Positions 28,066-37,899 are shown, counted from the first letter of the stretch. The stretch: DNA of 64,000 nucleotides from Vulcanisaeta moutnovskia 768-28 (GCF_000190315.1 NC_015151.1:186001-250000); one strand, 5' to 3'. Made by a program: numbers and translations. Notes: generated from the sequence alone by a model not told the origin.

Positions 28066-29424
28066 CTAGGAAAATATATCTAAACCCTCCGTAATCCTAA
28101 AATCAACCCTATACTTAACCCCCAAACTCTCTGACTCAAGTAATTGACCAAGGAGTCTATGCGATGTTGCATCCATGACCTTAACCTTCACGAATGCGCC
28201 AATATCTGCTTTCTTCACGGCTATAGGCTTATAGTTATATGAACGAACGATGTAATTCTCACCCCTAAAGTCTATCTCACTGGTAATACCCCACATTTCC
28301 TTACCAATGAATGGTTTATTCCTTTCCAAGGCCACTTTGTTAAAGATCTCCGTAGCTACCTTACTCCTCTCCTTCTTAATCTGTTCAGGTACTTGCTCCA
28401 TGTAGGCGGCCTCAGTAAACGGCCTTCTACTATACCTAGCAAGATTAACCTTATCTATGCTTAACTCCTCGATTAGTCTAACACTGGCCCAAAAATCTTC
28501 ATCGGTTTCCCCAGGAAAGCCAACAATGATGTCAGTGACTATTGTGGCATCGGGGAAAACCCTCCTAATCCTCGTTACAATGTCCTTAAAGAGACTAACT
28601 GAGTATTTTCTTTTCATGAGGGTTAATATACGGTCACTACCACTTTGTACAGGGATGTGGAAGAACCTATACACACGCCAATCGGATTTTACAATATCGA
28701 GTAGCCTATCAATTACTCGGCTAAGTTCAAGGGGCTCCATCATTCCCAATCTAATCATAAACCTACCATCAACCTTACCTAATATATTCTCAAGTAAATC
28801 AGCTAAGTCATAACCCCTATCACGACCATATGCACTAATCTCTTGACCCGTTAGATAGATCTCCCGTGCACCCCTACTAACGGCATTAGCAACGGCATTA
28901 GTAATATCGCTCATTTCATAACTCCTCACTTTACCAAAGCCCATCCTACCAACCTTAGTAACGCAAAAGCTGCAATTACCGAGACAACCAACTTGTATTG
29001 GCACGACGTATCTGTGCCCATGAAATTCAGGGTAATAACTAGGTAAGTACTTCATGGGTCTATCCTCATATACATAAATATCGTTGCGCCCATTTACGAC
29101 CTCATCTATGAACTCAGCACCATGGGATGTGACAAGCACGGCATTGGGCGCCGCATCCTTTATCATTGCTGGTCTAACCCTAGTTAGGCATCCAGTTACA
29201 ATTAATCTCTTGTTTAGATACTCCTCACTTAACTTCCTTAGAAGCTTCAACTCATTTCTCTCAGCCTCTTCCCTAACGGCGCATGTATTGATAATAATTG
29301 TATCAGCCGATTTAATGTCCTCAGTGTACTCCCAGCCCAATGACCTAAGCCTAGTAATCACTATGTCACTATCCGCCTTATTCAACCAACAACCAAATGT
29401 TATCACAGTGAATTTATTGGCCAT
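28066..29424 (-). CDS. tRNA t6A methylthiotransferase, MiaB-like archaeal type
   Basis: A 452-residue radical SAM methylthiotransferase. It has the N-terminal UPF0004 domain with cysteines (GCWLNKADSD, NTCAVREEAE, VTGCLTR), the radical SAM cluster motif GCLGNCSFC near residue 150, and a C-terminal TRAM-like region. Archaeal and eukaryotic members of this type add a methylthio group to t6A at position 37 of tRNA, matching Sua5 elsewhere in the window. The gene ends 11 bp from the convergent permease gene. Confidence 0.85.
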   Translation of the reverse strand: MANKFTVITFGCWLNKADSDIVITRLRSLGWEYTEDIKSADTIIINTCAVREEAERNELKLLRKLSEEYLNKRLIVTGCLTRVRPAMIKDAAPNAVLVTSHGAEFIDEVVNGRNDIYVYEDRPMKYLPSYYPEFHGHRYVVPIQVGCLGNCSFCVTKVGRMGFGKVRSYEMSDITNAVANAVSRGAREIYLTGQEISAYGRDRGYDLADLLENILGKVDGRFMIRLGMMEPLELSRVIDRLLDIVKSDWRVYRFFHIPVQSGSDRILTLMKRKYSVSLFKDIVTRIRRVFPDATIVTDIIVGFPGETDEDFWASVRLIEELSIDKVNLARYSRRPFTEAAYMEQVPEQIKKERSKVATEIFNKVALERNKPFIGKEMWGITSEIDFRGENYIVRSYNYKPIAVKKADIGAFVKVKVMDATSHRLLGQLLESESLGVKYRVDFRITEGLDIFS

Positions 29425-29519
29425 ACTACCGTTAATAACAAGGATCCCTAGGCACTTAAAAAACTAGATGCGCGTAAGCAGTGTTTTTAAATGGGCAATC
29501 CATTAATAGCCTAAGGATT

Positions 29520-31463
29520 ATGATAACCATTTTAATAATCCACGCAGTATTAATGGCCCTTGGTATAGACCCGCCGGCATCATTCACGGTAACGGGAATC
29601 ACTTGGTACTACGGATCATATTCAGAACCAGTGAGTAATTATACGCATATATACACAGGCACTGGTATAAACGCTACCATGGTGATTAACATAAATAGCA
29701 ACTTATCAACACCTGTCAACGTCTCCTACACATTGAGTATAGGGAACCACGCAACTCAGGGTTTATGGGAATTACAACCAGGAAGCAATACATTAAATAT
29801 AACAGTACCAGCCCTAAACCAGGGTAACTACAACGCATCCCTATCGATATATACAATGGGCTATACCATGAATTACTACTTCACAGTATCCTCAGTAACA
29901 CCGGGAATAATAATAAACACAACAGTAACGAAATTATACAGCGGCGTACCTCAGGTAGTGTTGCTTAAAATAATGAACAGCACACCCATACCCATAAACT
30001 CCACATTAATAACAATAACCGGAACAAACATCGCAGTAAGCAAGAGTATTATTACGGTAAAGCCCCCATTAAATGAAAGCATAACGGTGGTGCCAGGCCC
30101 GTATTCATTGGGCACGGCAATATTAACCCTAAAGATTAGCTACACTGATGTCGGGGGTTATGCCTGGAATACTAATGAGACACTTACATTTACAATAGTA
30201 CCAACGCCTGTATACCTAGCCCTAAGCACGCAATATAGCACTATTAATTATGGCAATTACCTACCAATAACAATAAATGCAACAACACCCGTAGGCCCTC
30301 TACAAGATCAGCAATTAAGTATTTATGTTGATAATAATTACGTAGTATCAATAACAACGAATAATTACGGTACAGCCCAGTACTCGTTGTTAGTGAATTA
30401 TGGCGTAGGATATCACGTGTTAACGATTACCTTCACAAACACCACATACTTCCAGGAGGCAATGATTAATTATACCTTCATAGTATTGCCGGGCACAGTA
30501 TACATAATGGCCTATGTAAATAATACTAATATAACGTATGGAAGCTCAGTAAATATTTATGTAAAACTATCACCACCAATATCAGGTGGCGTATTAACAA
30601 TTAGTTATGTGATTAATGGATTATCATCAACAATAGGCAGTTATACTCCCATAAACGGTAGCGTTCAGGTTACGTGGATACCACCACAGGCTGGAACGTA
30701 CTTAATAACAATCTATTACACAAACCCGCCAAATTATTTACCAAGCTCTACTAATCTAACGATAATTGCCCATAGAGCACCCTGTACCCTATCAATAACA
30801 ATTAATGGAACTCCAGAGGTACTGCATGAAGTTATAATAATAAGTCATATGGAACCTGTTATCGTTAATGCAAAATTGAATGTATTAATTACAGGCAATA
30901 ATACATCAGTAAGCGGCACGACCTACATAAACGCTAGCGGTGTTGGTGAGTATATCTTCATACCTAAATTACCTGGTAATTACTCAATAGCAGTATCATG
31001 GTCTGGAAACATCAATTACAAGGGATGCGGCACCACTTATTTCCTGGATATAATGAAGGCCCCATTAAGTCTTTACATGAATGGAAGTAGCGACTTAATT
31101 GCCGCAGGCGGTTATGAAACCTTTAGTATAAATATTATGACGAACATCCCAATTAGCTATGTTAATGGGAACTTAACCATAGTTATTAAGAATGGGAACA
31201 AGACTGTGAGTATTTATGAAGAGCCGATTACGGGTAATTACATGAAGAGCTCAATACCTTTTCCCAAACCTGGCAATTACGAAATCCTAATACTTTATCC
31301 AGGTAATGATTATGTTAATTCAAGCATATACGGACCCTACTACATAACAGTACTACCGGGTTTCCTAGGAATACCCTGGTATATGCTACTTGCTTACCTA
31401 ACGCCAATAGTACTTGGATCATTAATTGGAATTATTATTAATCATAAGTTCCGTCAAGCATAG
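29520..31463 (+). CDS. secreted or surface protein with Ig-like repeats and C-terminal anchor
   Basis: A 647-residue protein: a signal-like hydrophobic N-terminus (MITILIIHAVLMALG), a long beta-rich region very high in Thr, Ser, Asn and Ile, and a C-terminal membrane helix (PWYMLLAYLTPIVLGSLIGI). Recurring segments of about 80-100 residues beginning with YGSSV or YGNYLPI and ending with GTYLITIYY or GYHVLTITF look like bacterial Ig-like or invasin domains. Many N-glycosylation sequons occur. It is probably an S-layer-associated or adhesion protein. ATG 29520 is preferred over 29481, since TTTTTAAAT (29485-29492) is its promoter. Confidence 0.6.
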   Translation: MITILIIHAVLMALGIDPPASFTVTGITWYYGSYSEPVSNYTHIYTGTGINATMVININSNLSTPVNVSYTLSIGNHATQGLWELQPGSNTLNITVPALNQGNYNASLSIYTMGYTMNYYFTVSSVTPGIIINTTVTKLYSGVPQVVLLKIMNSTPIPINSTLITITGTNIAVSKSIITVKPPLNESITVVPGPYSLGTAILTLKISYTDVGGYAWNTNETLTFTIVPTPVYLALSTQYSTINYGNYLPITINATTPVGPLQDQQLSIYVDNNYVVSITTNNYGTAQYSLLVNYGVGYHVLTITFTNTTYFQEAMINYTFIVLPGTVYIMAYVNNTNITYGSSVNIYVKLSPPISGGVLTISYVINGLSSTIGSYTPINGSVQVTWIPPQAGTYLITIYYTNPPNYLPSSTNLTIIAHRAPCTLSITINGTPEVLHEVIIISHMEPVIVNAKLNVLITGNNTSVSGTTYINASGVGEYIFIPKLPGNYSIAVSWSGNINYKGCGTTYFLDIMKAPLSLYMNGSSDLIAAGGYETFSINIMTNIPISYVNGNLTIVIKNGNKTVSIYEEPITGNYMKSSIPFPKPGNYEILILYPGNDYVNSSIYGPYYITVLPGFLGIPWYMLLAYLTPIVLGSLIGIIINHKFRQA

Positions 31464-32082
31464 CAATTAGCCTTGGCAACTCGGCCACACTACCTATCAC
31501 GAACTTCGTCGGAAACTCCCTAGCCCAGGTAGAAACCCCTATGTTTATCGTGCCTAATCCATTAACCATGATTATATCCCTTGGATGATCAGTTACGTAG
31601 ACAACAACAGTCGATGGTAATCCAAGCATGTCGAGCGTCCTCTTAACCAGATCAAGCTTATCATGACCAGGACCTAAATCACCAAGAGACACACAACCCT
31701 CAATAAATTCAGTAAATCCATAATACCTTAACTCATCTACCATGCGTGAGCATTCTAATTCCCTTCCTGTGGCTATGACCAGTCTCTTATTCATACTACG
31801 TAATACCTTCATGGAGTCCAAAACCCCTGGAAATACCTCACCATAATCCCTCCTCTGTGAATACAATAGCCAGCACTCATGCCAAAACCAGAAATTCCTC
31901 GATAAATCACCAAGCACCTCACTTAGAGATGGATCCCTATAATAAACACTGAGCAAGTAGCTAATATCCCCATTTATCTCCTTACCATATTTTGCCGCGC
32001 ACTCCCTCAATACAGCTAGGAACTTAGGTAGTGTATTAACGAGAGTCATATCAAGGTCTAGTATAATGGCCTTAACGACCAT
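31438..32082 (-). CDS. HAD-superfamily hydrolase
   Basis: A 214-residue phosphatase of the HAD superfamily. The nucleophile motif is AIILDLDMTLVN, with two Asp residues five apart, and the downstream Lys/acid region is VVYVTDHPRDI near residue 160. A cap domain appears between about residues 20 and 90. The general reaction is phosphate-ester hydrolysis; the substrate is not evident, phosphoglycolate phosphatase-like enzymes being the closest in layout. The 3' end overlaps the convergent surface-protein gene by 26 bp. Confidence 0.8.
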   Translation of the reverse strand: MVVKAIILDLDMTLVNTLPKFLAVLRECAAKYGKEINGDISYLLSVYYRDPSLSEVLGDLSRNFWFWHECWLLYSQRRDYGEVFPGVLDSMKVLRSMNKRLVIATGRELECSRMVDELRYYGFTEFIEGCVSLGDLGPGHDKLDLVKRTLDMLGLPSTVVVYVTDHPRDIIMVNGLGTINIGVSTWAREFPTKFVIGSVAELPRLIAMLDGTYD

Positions 32083-32183
32083 AGTGGGGAATATGTTATG
32101 GCTTTAACTCATTAATAAACCATTCCATTAAATCCACCATTAAAATAAAATACTTTAAGAACCTATTTAGTACTGATTAAATA

Positions 32184-33192
32184 GTGGGTAAGCCTAGGTA
32201 TAGAATAGAAGTAGTCCTTGAGAGGGATGGTAAGGTATTAATGGATAGCATAACGGCAAGGCTTCTTGAGATCCTTGAAAGAAAAGGTTCCTTATTATCT
32301 GTCGTGAAGGATCTCGGTTTACCATATTCAAAGGCCTGGGAATTAATTAATAGGTTAGAAAGTGGATTGGAGATTAAGGTCGTTAATTCAAGGAGAGGCT
32401 ATAAAGGGAGGCATGTTACTCACTATCGAGGGAAGGGAGGTATTGAATACGTATAGGACAATGACGAGGAGGTATGTATGGAATCCTGATGGATCTGTAT
32501 GCGACACCGTATATGCTGGAAGTGATGATTGTATAGTTAGGGATATAATCAGCGAGATGAGGAGTGAGGGCTACTGCATTGATGCTTATTGGGTTGGTTC
32601 AATGAATGGTTTAAGCATGGTAATGAATGGTCTAGCTGACATTGCTGGTATTCACTTGGTTGATCCAATGAGTGGTGAGTATAATGTATCATACATGGAC
32701 TCACTGGGTGCTTGGGACAATGCTGTTTTAATGAGGGGCTACCTAAGATTATTGGGTATTGTGCATAGGCCATACTTAAGCATTGGTGATTTAACAGACA
32801 TACTGGGACTCAGAATGGTTAATAGGAACCCAGGTTCAGGCACTAGGCTGGCAACAGAGCTTTTACTTAGTGGTATTGCTAGGCACACGGGATATGATGT
32901 GGAGGAATTAAGGAGGACAATAAAGGGTTACAATGATGTGGTGAAAACCCATGTGGAGGTTACTGAGAAGGTAGCTAGAGGCCTTGCTGATTACGGAGTG
33001 GCAATAACAGGGCAGGCACTTGCGATGGGTCTCTCCGTCAAGCCCATAGCCCTTGAGGAGTTCGATATTATAATATCTAAGACAAGTATTGATAAACCAA
33101 CCGTTAAGGAGTTCATACGTAGGATAAACAAGGTTAATTTAAGACCAGGTTATGTGATTCTAAGGAACACTGGCGAGCTCTACTCTAGGTAA
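32184..33192 (+). pseudogene. ModE-type regulator split by a reading-frame change
   Basis: Two overlapping frames form one expected protein. Frame one (GTG 32184 to 32456) encodes a ModE/LysR-like winged helix. Frame two (to 33192) encodes a molybdate/tungstate-type substrate-binding domain (COG1910-like) with RDIISEMRSEG and NPGSGTRLATELLL. The match leaves the first frame at SRRGYK, and continues in the second as GGMLLTIEGREVL, typical of ModE wings, at 32403-32407. A +1 slip at AAA-G (both Lys) would produce about 335 residues, the usual size. Options are a real frameshift mutation, a sequence error, programmed frameshifting, or two separate proteins. Function would be repression or sensing of Mo/W. 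Confidence 0.65.
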
Positions 33193-33950
33193 TCATAATC
33201 GCTACCGCCAACATACACATTATGAAGAACCCTATAAAGAGCATCAAGGCCCTCACCAGTTTTCGCGCTTATTGGTATTGGCTTTGACATAGTACCAATG
33301 GCAGTCAGGATATCCGTTAACCTAACACTTAGGTCAGTCTCCAACTTATTAACCTGGTTTGACAATAATGCTTCCCTGAGTAAATCCGTCTCCTCGCTCC
33401 ATTCAAGTATTTCATCAACCACGGATTTATCAAGCAAGTCAATCTTATTGAGCACGTTTACCTGAGACATATTAAACCTAAACTGGGTTGATAATGATAA
33501 TAGCATTGATGATACGTAACCACTTGGTGTCTGGGCCTGTGTTGCATCGATTACGAATACTACGGCAGACCTATCCATACTAAGCCTATTAATTAATACG
33601 GAACCAACACTCCTAAAGGCGAAGAGCTCCATCTGACCTGGCGTGTCTATGAGCACGTAATTAGCACCAATATCCATTACTTGGTTCTTTATCTCCTGGG
33701 CCCTGACAGCCAGCATGTCTATTGCAGCTATTATTGAACCATTGGGGCCAAGCTTGTACTTCCTCATTAACTCCCTAGCCGAGATCACATCCCTGATGTC
33801 TATATCAGGGACGTAGGGCACGTACTCCACAGCAGGATCGAGATTAACAATAGCGACGTCATATTGATTATTCTCAAGCCATTCAGCAAATGTACTAACA
33901 AGTGTTGTTTTTCCTGAACCAGCCGTGCCAACTATAAATACTGTGAACAT
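33180..33950 (-). CDS. GPN-loop GTPase
   Basis: A 256-residue SIMIBI-class GTPase with P-loop GTAGSGKTT near residue 8, the family-defining GPN in LGPNGSIIAAID near residue 75, and the switch region VLIDTPGQMELF. GPN GTPases help assemble RNA polymerase II in eukaryotes; in archaea their role is open. The frame extends to 33998, but TTTATTAAGG centred at 33976 is 26 nt above ATG 33950, so I start there. It ends convergently with the split regulator gene, overlapping by 13 bp. Confidence 0.85.
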   Translation of the reverse strand: MFTVFIVGTAGSGKTTLVSTFAEWLENNQYDVAIVNLDPAVEYVPYVPDIDIRDVISARELMRKYKLGPNGSIIAAIDMLAVRAQEIKNQVMDIGANYVLIDTPGQMELFAFRSVGSVLINRLSMDRSAVVFVIDATQAQTPSGYVSSMLLSLSTQFRFNMSQVNVLNKIDLLDKSVVDEILEWSEETDLLREALLSNQVNKLETDLSVRLTDILTAIGTMSKPIPISAKTGEGLDALYRVLHNVYVGGSDYDYLE

Positions 33951-33997
33951 TACGTATGGTAAATAAATTACCTTAATAAAAAACTTCCGAACCACCA

Positions 33998-34945
33998 CTA
34001 AACACTCATGTATAATGTGGCGATTAAAGCCCTGGCCGTGGCATCACTAAGAAGCATATACCTAACACCATTTCTTAAACCCAAATAATTAGATACCACC
34101 GTTACTAATGCACCACTCATTAATGACCCAATTAGTGTCCCAATACCATAAAATAGGTTGTATAGGCTGACGGCTGTTCTTCTATCCTCAGAATTATCAT
34201 AGACGAATGATATATATGCAACATTTGATGCGGAATTCGTGAAGCCCGCTATGGTATTCGCCACGTAAATCACGTATACATTATTGGCCAGGGCATAGGA
34301 CAATGGGAATGTTATGAGTAAGAATCTCCCTAGAAACCTTATCAACTTCCTGTTATTCCTAATCGTAGACAGCAATCTATCAGTGACCTGGCATTCAGGA
34401 TCCATTGGTTCCATGTTCCATATATTAATTACATTCATAAGAATGAGAAATGCGCTAGTGATGAATACGTAATGCATTAATGCGTAGTTACTACCAACGA
34501 TTAGGCCTGTCATTAACGTTGCCAATAAACCACCTATGGAACCATAAAATGCATAAGTAGCTAATACCTGACCCCTACTTCCTCTACTCATTCTCTCCAT
34601 GATTAAGGCCCATGCAAAGGAATTAGCACCACCGACAATGGCTATGGCAATATACGTAATTAAGTATAGTGTTGGATTCCCATAGGCAATAAACGCCATT
34701 GTAAACCACAAAATAGCAAGTAATAATGTCGATAATTTCAGCAATTGTTCAATACGACTAGTCCTCCTTAATGGTACTTGAACAACACCACTGAAGAAAG
34801 ATGAAGCTGATGACACAAGACTAATACCAATACTTGGTACGCCAATAACGGCCGCCAAGAAACTCATGAAAGGTGATACAAGTCCATTAGCGAGGTTCTG
34901 GATTAATACGTAATTTTTCAATTTCTTATTATCCATACACCTCAT
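33998..34945 (-). CDS. major facilitator superfamily-like membrane transporter
   Basis: A 315-residue protein with about ten hydrophobic helices, including a central basic loop (EPMDPECQVTDRLLSTIRNN). The N-terminal half shows the MFS-like pattern of helices 1-6 and MERMSRGSRGQVLATYAF as a conserved loop. It is shorter than the usual 400 residues and lacks one or two helices. Substrate unknown. It is upstream of the GPN gene on the same strand, with 48 bp between starts. Confidence 0.6.
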   Translation of the reverse strand: MRCMDNKKLKNYVLIQNLANGLVSPFMSFLAAVIGVPSIGISLVSSASSFFSGVVQVPLRRTSRIEQLLKLSTLLLAILWFTMAFIAYGNPTLYLITYIAIAIVGGANSFAWALIMERMSRGSRGQVLATYAFYGSIGGLLATLMTGLIVGSNYALMHYVFITSAFLILMNVINIWNMEPMDPECQVTDRLLSTIRNNRKLIRFLGRFLLITFPLSYALANNVYVIYVANTIAGFTNSASNVAYISFVYDNSEDRRTAVSLYNLFYGIGTLIGSLMSGALVTVVSNYLGLRNGVRYMLLSDATARALIATLYMSV

Positions 34946-35079
34946 TAATTAATACTAAACCATATAAAAACCATACCCAGCAGAACGTCAGCCCGGGTCC
35001 TCTCGATCATTTAAAATCACACTGGTCTAGTACTCATCACTGTAAATACGTAGTAACTCTAAGAAATAAGGCTTATGCG

Positions 35080-35715
35080 TTAAGAACCCTTGATTGATAG
35101 GTAAATTAAGTCACCAATAAATAGCACCAGGATAAAAAATGCTATTATGAATATTATCATCATACTAGTGGAATCATATAAAGAGTATAAGGCAATGGTT
35201 AGTAAGGGTAATGAATAGATTAGGGCGTTCATACGACCAACATCAAATAATTTCCTACTAGCCCTAGAATATATAATGATTGACTCCAAGAATAACGCTA
35301 TACTTGATATTAAATTAATAATAAGAACATTAAATATGGAACTCTCTGGTATTAATGAAACGGCAGTAGAAACCATGGGTAAATCGAGGTCAAGATCATA
35401 AACATCAATAACCCTAATAAAACCCCTCCTCACTCTATTGAGAAACACCCTGCCACTAACGGTTAATCCAAGTGCCGTAACATAAGACACGTAAATCCTA
35501 TACCAAGGCTCAACCCATGAAATTAATGTTAAAATCACCGCAGTAGCACCAATTAAATATAAAGGCACTAGATAGTTCAATCTTTCCTTAATATACGATA
35601 ACCTATAATCAATACTAAACCTAAATGCGGAGGCATACTCTAAAATAAACCAGGAAACACCCAACAAGCCAAAACCAACACCCAACAACCACAAAAACAT
35701 CAATACAAAAAACAA
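35080..35715 (-). CDS. hypothetical multi-pass membrane protein
   Basis: I do not recognise this 211-residue protein. It has about six hydrophobic helices (roughly 1-22, 48-68, 75-92, 125-148, 165-180, 184-206), with a short charged loop RVRRGFIRVIDVYDLDLDLP between the third and fourth. No catalytic motif is visible. It sits between the MFS-like gene and tRNA-Ala, separated from the former by 134 bp in which I see no further gene. Confidence 0.5.
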   Translation of the reverse strand: MFFVLMFLWLLGVGFGLLGVSWFILEYASAFRFSIDYRLSYIKERLNYLVPLYLIGATAVILTLISWVEPWYRIYVSYVTALGLTVSGRVFLNRVRRGFIRVIDVYDLDLDLPMVSTAVSLIPESSIFNVLIINLISSIALFLESIIIYSRASRKLFDVGRMNALIYSLPLLTIALYSLYDSTSMMIIFIIAFFILVLFIGDLIYLSIKGS

Positions 35716-35765
35716 CAGGTAAACAAAAAACTAACTCAACGTATTAAGCAAAAGGAACCATTAAG

Positions 35766-35842
35766 TGGTGGACCGGCCGGGATTTGAACCCGGGATCTCC
35801 CGCGCGCCGAGCGGGCATCCTTCCAGGCTAGACTACCGGCCC
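35766..35842 (-). tRNA. tRNA-Ala (GGC), unusual anticodon loop
   Basis: The minus strand folds into a full cloverleaf: acceptor GGGCCGG/CCGGTCC with G3-U70, the alanine identity pair, a D arm, a five-pair anticodon stem CCCGC/GCGGG and a GTTCAAATC T loop. CCA is encoded. The seven-base anticodon loop reads TCGGCGC, giving anticodon GGC (Ala) but with C at position 33 and G at 37, where U33 and usually A37 are expected. Outside this loop it equals the tRNA-Ala(TGC) at 48.8 kb. A CTTAAATT promoter (35865-35876) is 26 nt upstream. Confidence 0.85.
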
Positions 35843-35864
35843 TCGATATGGAACAACCCTGGGA

Positions 35865-35876
35865 ATTTAAGCTTTT
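35865..35876 (-). promoter_or_regulatory. TATA element of tRNA-Ala (GGC)
   Basis: The minus strand reads AAGCTTAAATTC here, centred about 27 nt before the tRNA 5' end at 35842. The tRNA-Ala(TGC) gene has an AAGCTTAAATT element at the same distance, so the promoters look duplicated together with the genes. Confidence 0.6.
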
Positions 35877-35996
35877 CGCGAATTTATCATTAGTTCAGGG
35901 CTCACATATTCCTCGCCATTTAATGGTTTTTATATTCGCTTAGTCTCTTTATCTTGAATGATTAATTGAAATAATGATACATCCAATAATTTTTGC

Positions 35997-36344
35997 GTGA
36001 GCACTGGAGCCAATTTCCTTAGGATGATTGAGGACATGCAGAGGTTGTTTACTAAGCTCTATGATTTAGCAATGACAATACAAGGTGGTGTATTTATAAT
36101 ACATGTGGCAATTCCTAATGAACCAGGTACTTTGGGTAGGGTCTTAACTACAATAGAGGCAGCTACGGGACTTAACCTATTACTAGCCTATGCCTATGGA
36201 TGGCCTGGTGAAGCAATAGGCTATGCCTTACTGGTATATCCAGCAGGTAATAGTGATGAAATGGGTAAGAAGCTCGTTGAAGCATCAAAATCGGCTGGAG
36301 CTATAATACTTGGTGCCTATAAAATAGAGAATAAAATGCTATGA
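35997..36344 (+). CDS. ACT-like domain protein
   Basis: A 115-residue protein with a GTG start. Residues 30-105 read GGVFIIHVAIPNEPGTLGRV through GAIILGAYKI, with the strand-helix-strand pattern and NEPGTL turn of an ACT or ACT-like ligand-binding domain. No catalytic domain is attached, so it may be a stand-alone amino-acid or ligand sensor, or an accessory subunit. It lies between the tRNA and the convergent CoA-transferase operon. Confidence 0.5.
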   Translation: MSTGANFLRMIEDMQRLFTKLYDLAMTIQGGVFIIHVAIPNEPGTLGRVLTTIEAATGLNLLLAYAYGWPGEAIGYALLVYPAGNSDEMGKKLVEASKSAGAIILGAYKIENKML

Positions 36345-36368
36345 TTTTAATTTAAGTGGACATTAAAA

Positions 36369-37091
36369 TCACGTATACCTAACACCATTTGGATCTAGTT
36401 TATTTAGGAATTGCAGCTCTTCGGTGTTCACCGTCTCGAGCATATTTAATGGCTCCCTAACCCTTGGCTTAAAGGCCATATTATTAATTACATCATCAAA
36501 GCTAACCCTTGGGAACAAGCCCGTCAATACCAATTCCCCCGCGTCGTGATCAAACTCAAACATAGCCTTTGGCGTGCATATTGTTAAACTTGGTCCTTGC
36601 CTTGTAGGTCCCGGCGCTGTAATGAAGTCAACCCTATCCACTAATGTCCTCCTTGAATGCTCACTAAGCCACATTATTATTCTACGGGCTCTCCTATATA
36701 GATAGGCTGCAGCTGCACCACCTGGTAACCTAACCCTTGGCCTCTCATAATTACCAATTACTGATAGGTTCATGTTTCCATGTCGATCAACCTGCGCTGC
36801 GGAGAAGAACATAACGTCAAGTTGACCACGCCTAGCCAAGTCAAATGCATCTAGGCTTGTTATGAAGCCCCTACCATTAATGAACGAGTATGGATCCCCT
36901 GATGAAGGCATCACTGTAATGTCTCTAGGTTCATACACCTCGGCTACATTTATGAACCAAATACTCAATCCCCAATACCTGGCTAATGCAATAGCTAATA
37001 CTGCAGGGACGGATGTTAAGCCCGTATATGCAATATCGCCATCCCTTAATTGCTTTGCCATGCACTTAATGATGTTATCCATATCAGCCAT
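36369..37091 (-). CDS. CoA-transferase beta subunit
   Basis: A 240-residue type I CoA-transferase subunit with the elements INVAEVYEPRD, SSGDPYSF, FFSAAQVDRHGNMNLS and LPGGAAAAYL, all typical of the beta (catalytic glutamate-bearing) subunit of the glutaconate/3-oxoacid CoA-transferase family. It moves CoA between carboxylates. ATG 37091 is chosen: it overlaps the alpha-subunit stop and is preceded by GGGGTG. The longer frame to 37118 is unlikely. Substrate is uncertain. Confidence 0.8.
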   Translation of the reverse strand: MADMDNIIKCMAKQLRDGDIAYTGLTSVPAVLAIALARYWGLSIWFINVAEVYEPRDITVMPSSGDPYSFINGRGFITSLDAFDLARRGQLDVMFFSAAQVDRHGNMNLSVIGNYERPRVRLPGGAAAAYLYRRARRIIMWLSEHSRRTLVDRVDFITAPGPTRQGPSLTICTPKAMFEFDHDAGELVLTGLFPRVSFDDVINNMAFKPRVREPLNMLETVNTEELQFLNKLDPNGVRYT

Positions 37092-37899
37092 GTACGAACA
37101 CCCCAAGCACCTTCTCAATGCTTAATCCCGCCTTAACACTATCAAAGTACTTCTTAATAACATCATAATCAGCTCTATAATAACCGTACATTGATGTTGG
37201 CCACGCGCCCTTTGGTGAATGTACCACCGCAGTCACCATGAAGCCTGGTATTGTTAATAGCTCTGGGTGCTCTCTGAAATAATCCTCACTTACTATTTCC
37301 TCGGCCGTAACTATAACTCTCTTAGCAGCTTGAATTTTAAGTAAATCCTCGTATTTAGGACCGTATATTTCAATATCGCCTTTCTCATCAGCCCTATGCG
37401 CATGTACTAAAGCTACATCAGGCCTTATGGCCTTAACGGCAATTAACTCCTGGTCATTAAATGGATCCTTAATTATTTTCCAAATACCTCTCTTAACATT
37501 TAATGGAACTAAATCACTATCTAAAGCAATTGCTGATGGCATGAAGGGAAACCCATACGATCCAGCGCGGAGTCCTGCCATTACGCCTTCACAAACATCC
37601 TCAATGAACTCCACCTCGCCGCTCTCCACCATCCTCCTAAATCCAGGCGCAATGCCAAAGTGTTCGAAGGTAACCATCGCAGCCCTAATCCTCCTAACCC
37701 TACCCGATATCGTTAATAAGTCAAAGGCCAGACCAGGCTCCCTATCTACCAACGCCAAGTCCCTCTTATTTGACCTAGCTATGGCTATAGCCATTGCCAT
37801 AGGATTACGATGAAAGGACATGCCGCCAATAGCTATTTCATCACCGTTATTAATTAAGTCCAGGGCCTCCTCGATACTCATCAACTTATTTTTAGCCAT
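37084..37899 (-). CDS. CoA-transferase alpha subunit
   Basis: A 271-residue partner of the following beta subunit. It begins with the alpha-subunit pattern SIEEALDLINNGDEIAIGGM and contains VAVKAIRPDVALVHAHRAD-like family segments near residue 150. The two subunits overlap by eight bases and would be translated together. The complex probably transfers CoA from a short-chain acyl-CoA to a carboxylate. Upstream in the same run are a MoaD-like gene and a small unknown gene, so this may be a four-gene operon. Confidence 0.8.
   Translation of the reverse strand: MAKNKLMSIEEALDLINNGDEIAIGGMSFHRNPMAMAIAIARSNKRDLALVDREPGLAFDLLTISGRVRRIRAAMVTFEHFGIAPGFRRMVESGEVEFIEDVCEGVMAGLRAGSYGFPFMPSAIALDSDLVPLNVKRGIWKIIKDPFNDQELIAVKAIRPDVALVHAHRADEKGDIEIYGPKYEDLLKIQAAKRVIVTAEEIVSEDYFREHPELLTIPGFMVTAVVHSPKGAWPTSMYGYYRADYDVIKKYFDSVKAGLSIEKVLGVFVHG

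Noticed and set aside
34979-35045. minus-strand ATGAT...CTGA pattern resembling a C/D sRNA
   Set aside because: Box C is poor and no C' or second guide follows; no promoter spacing.
35766-35842. intron or split tRNA explanation for the odd anticodon loop
   Set aside because: The loop is seven bases and both stems are complete, so nothing has been inserted.
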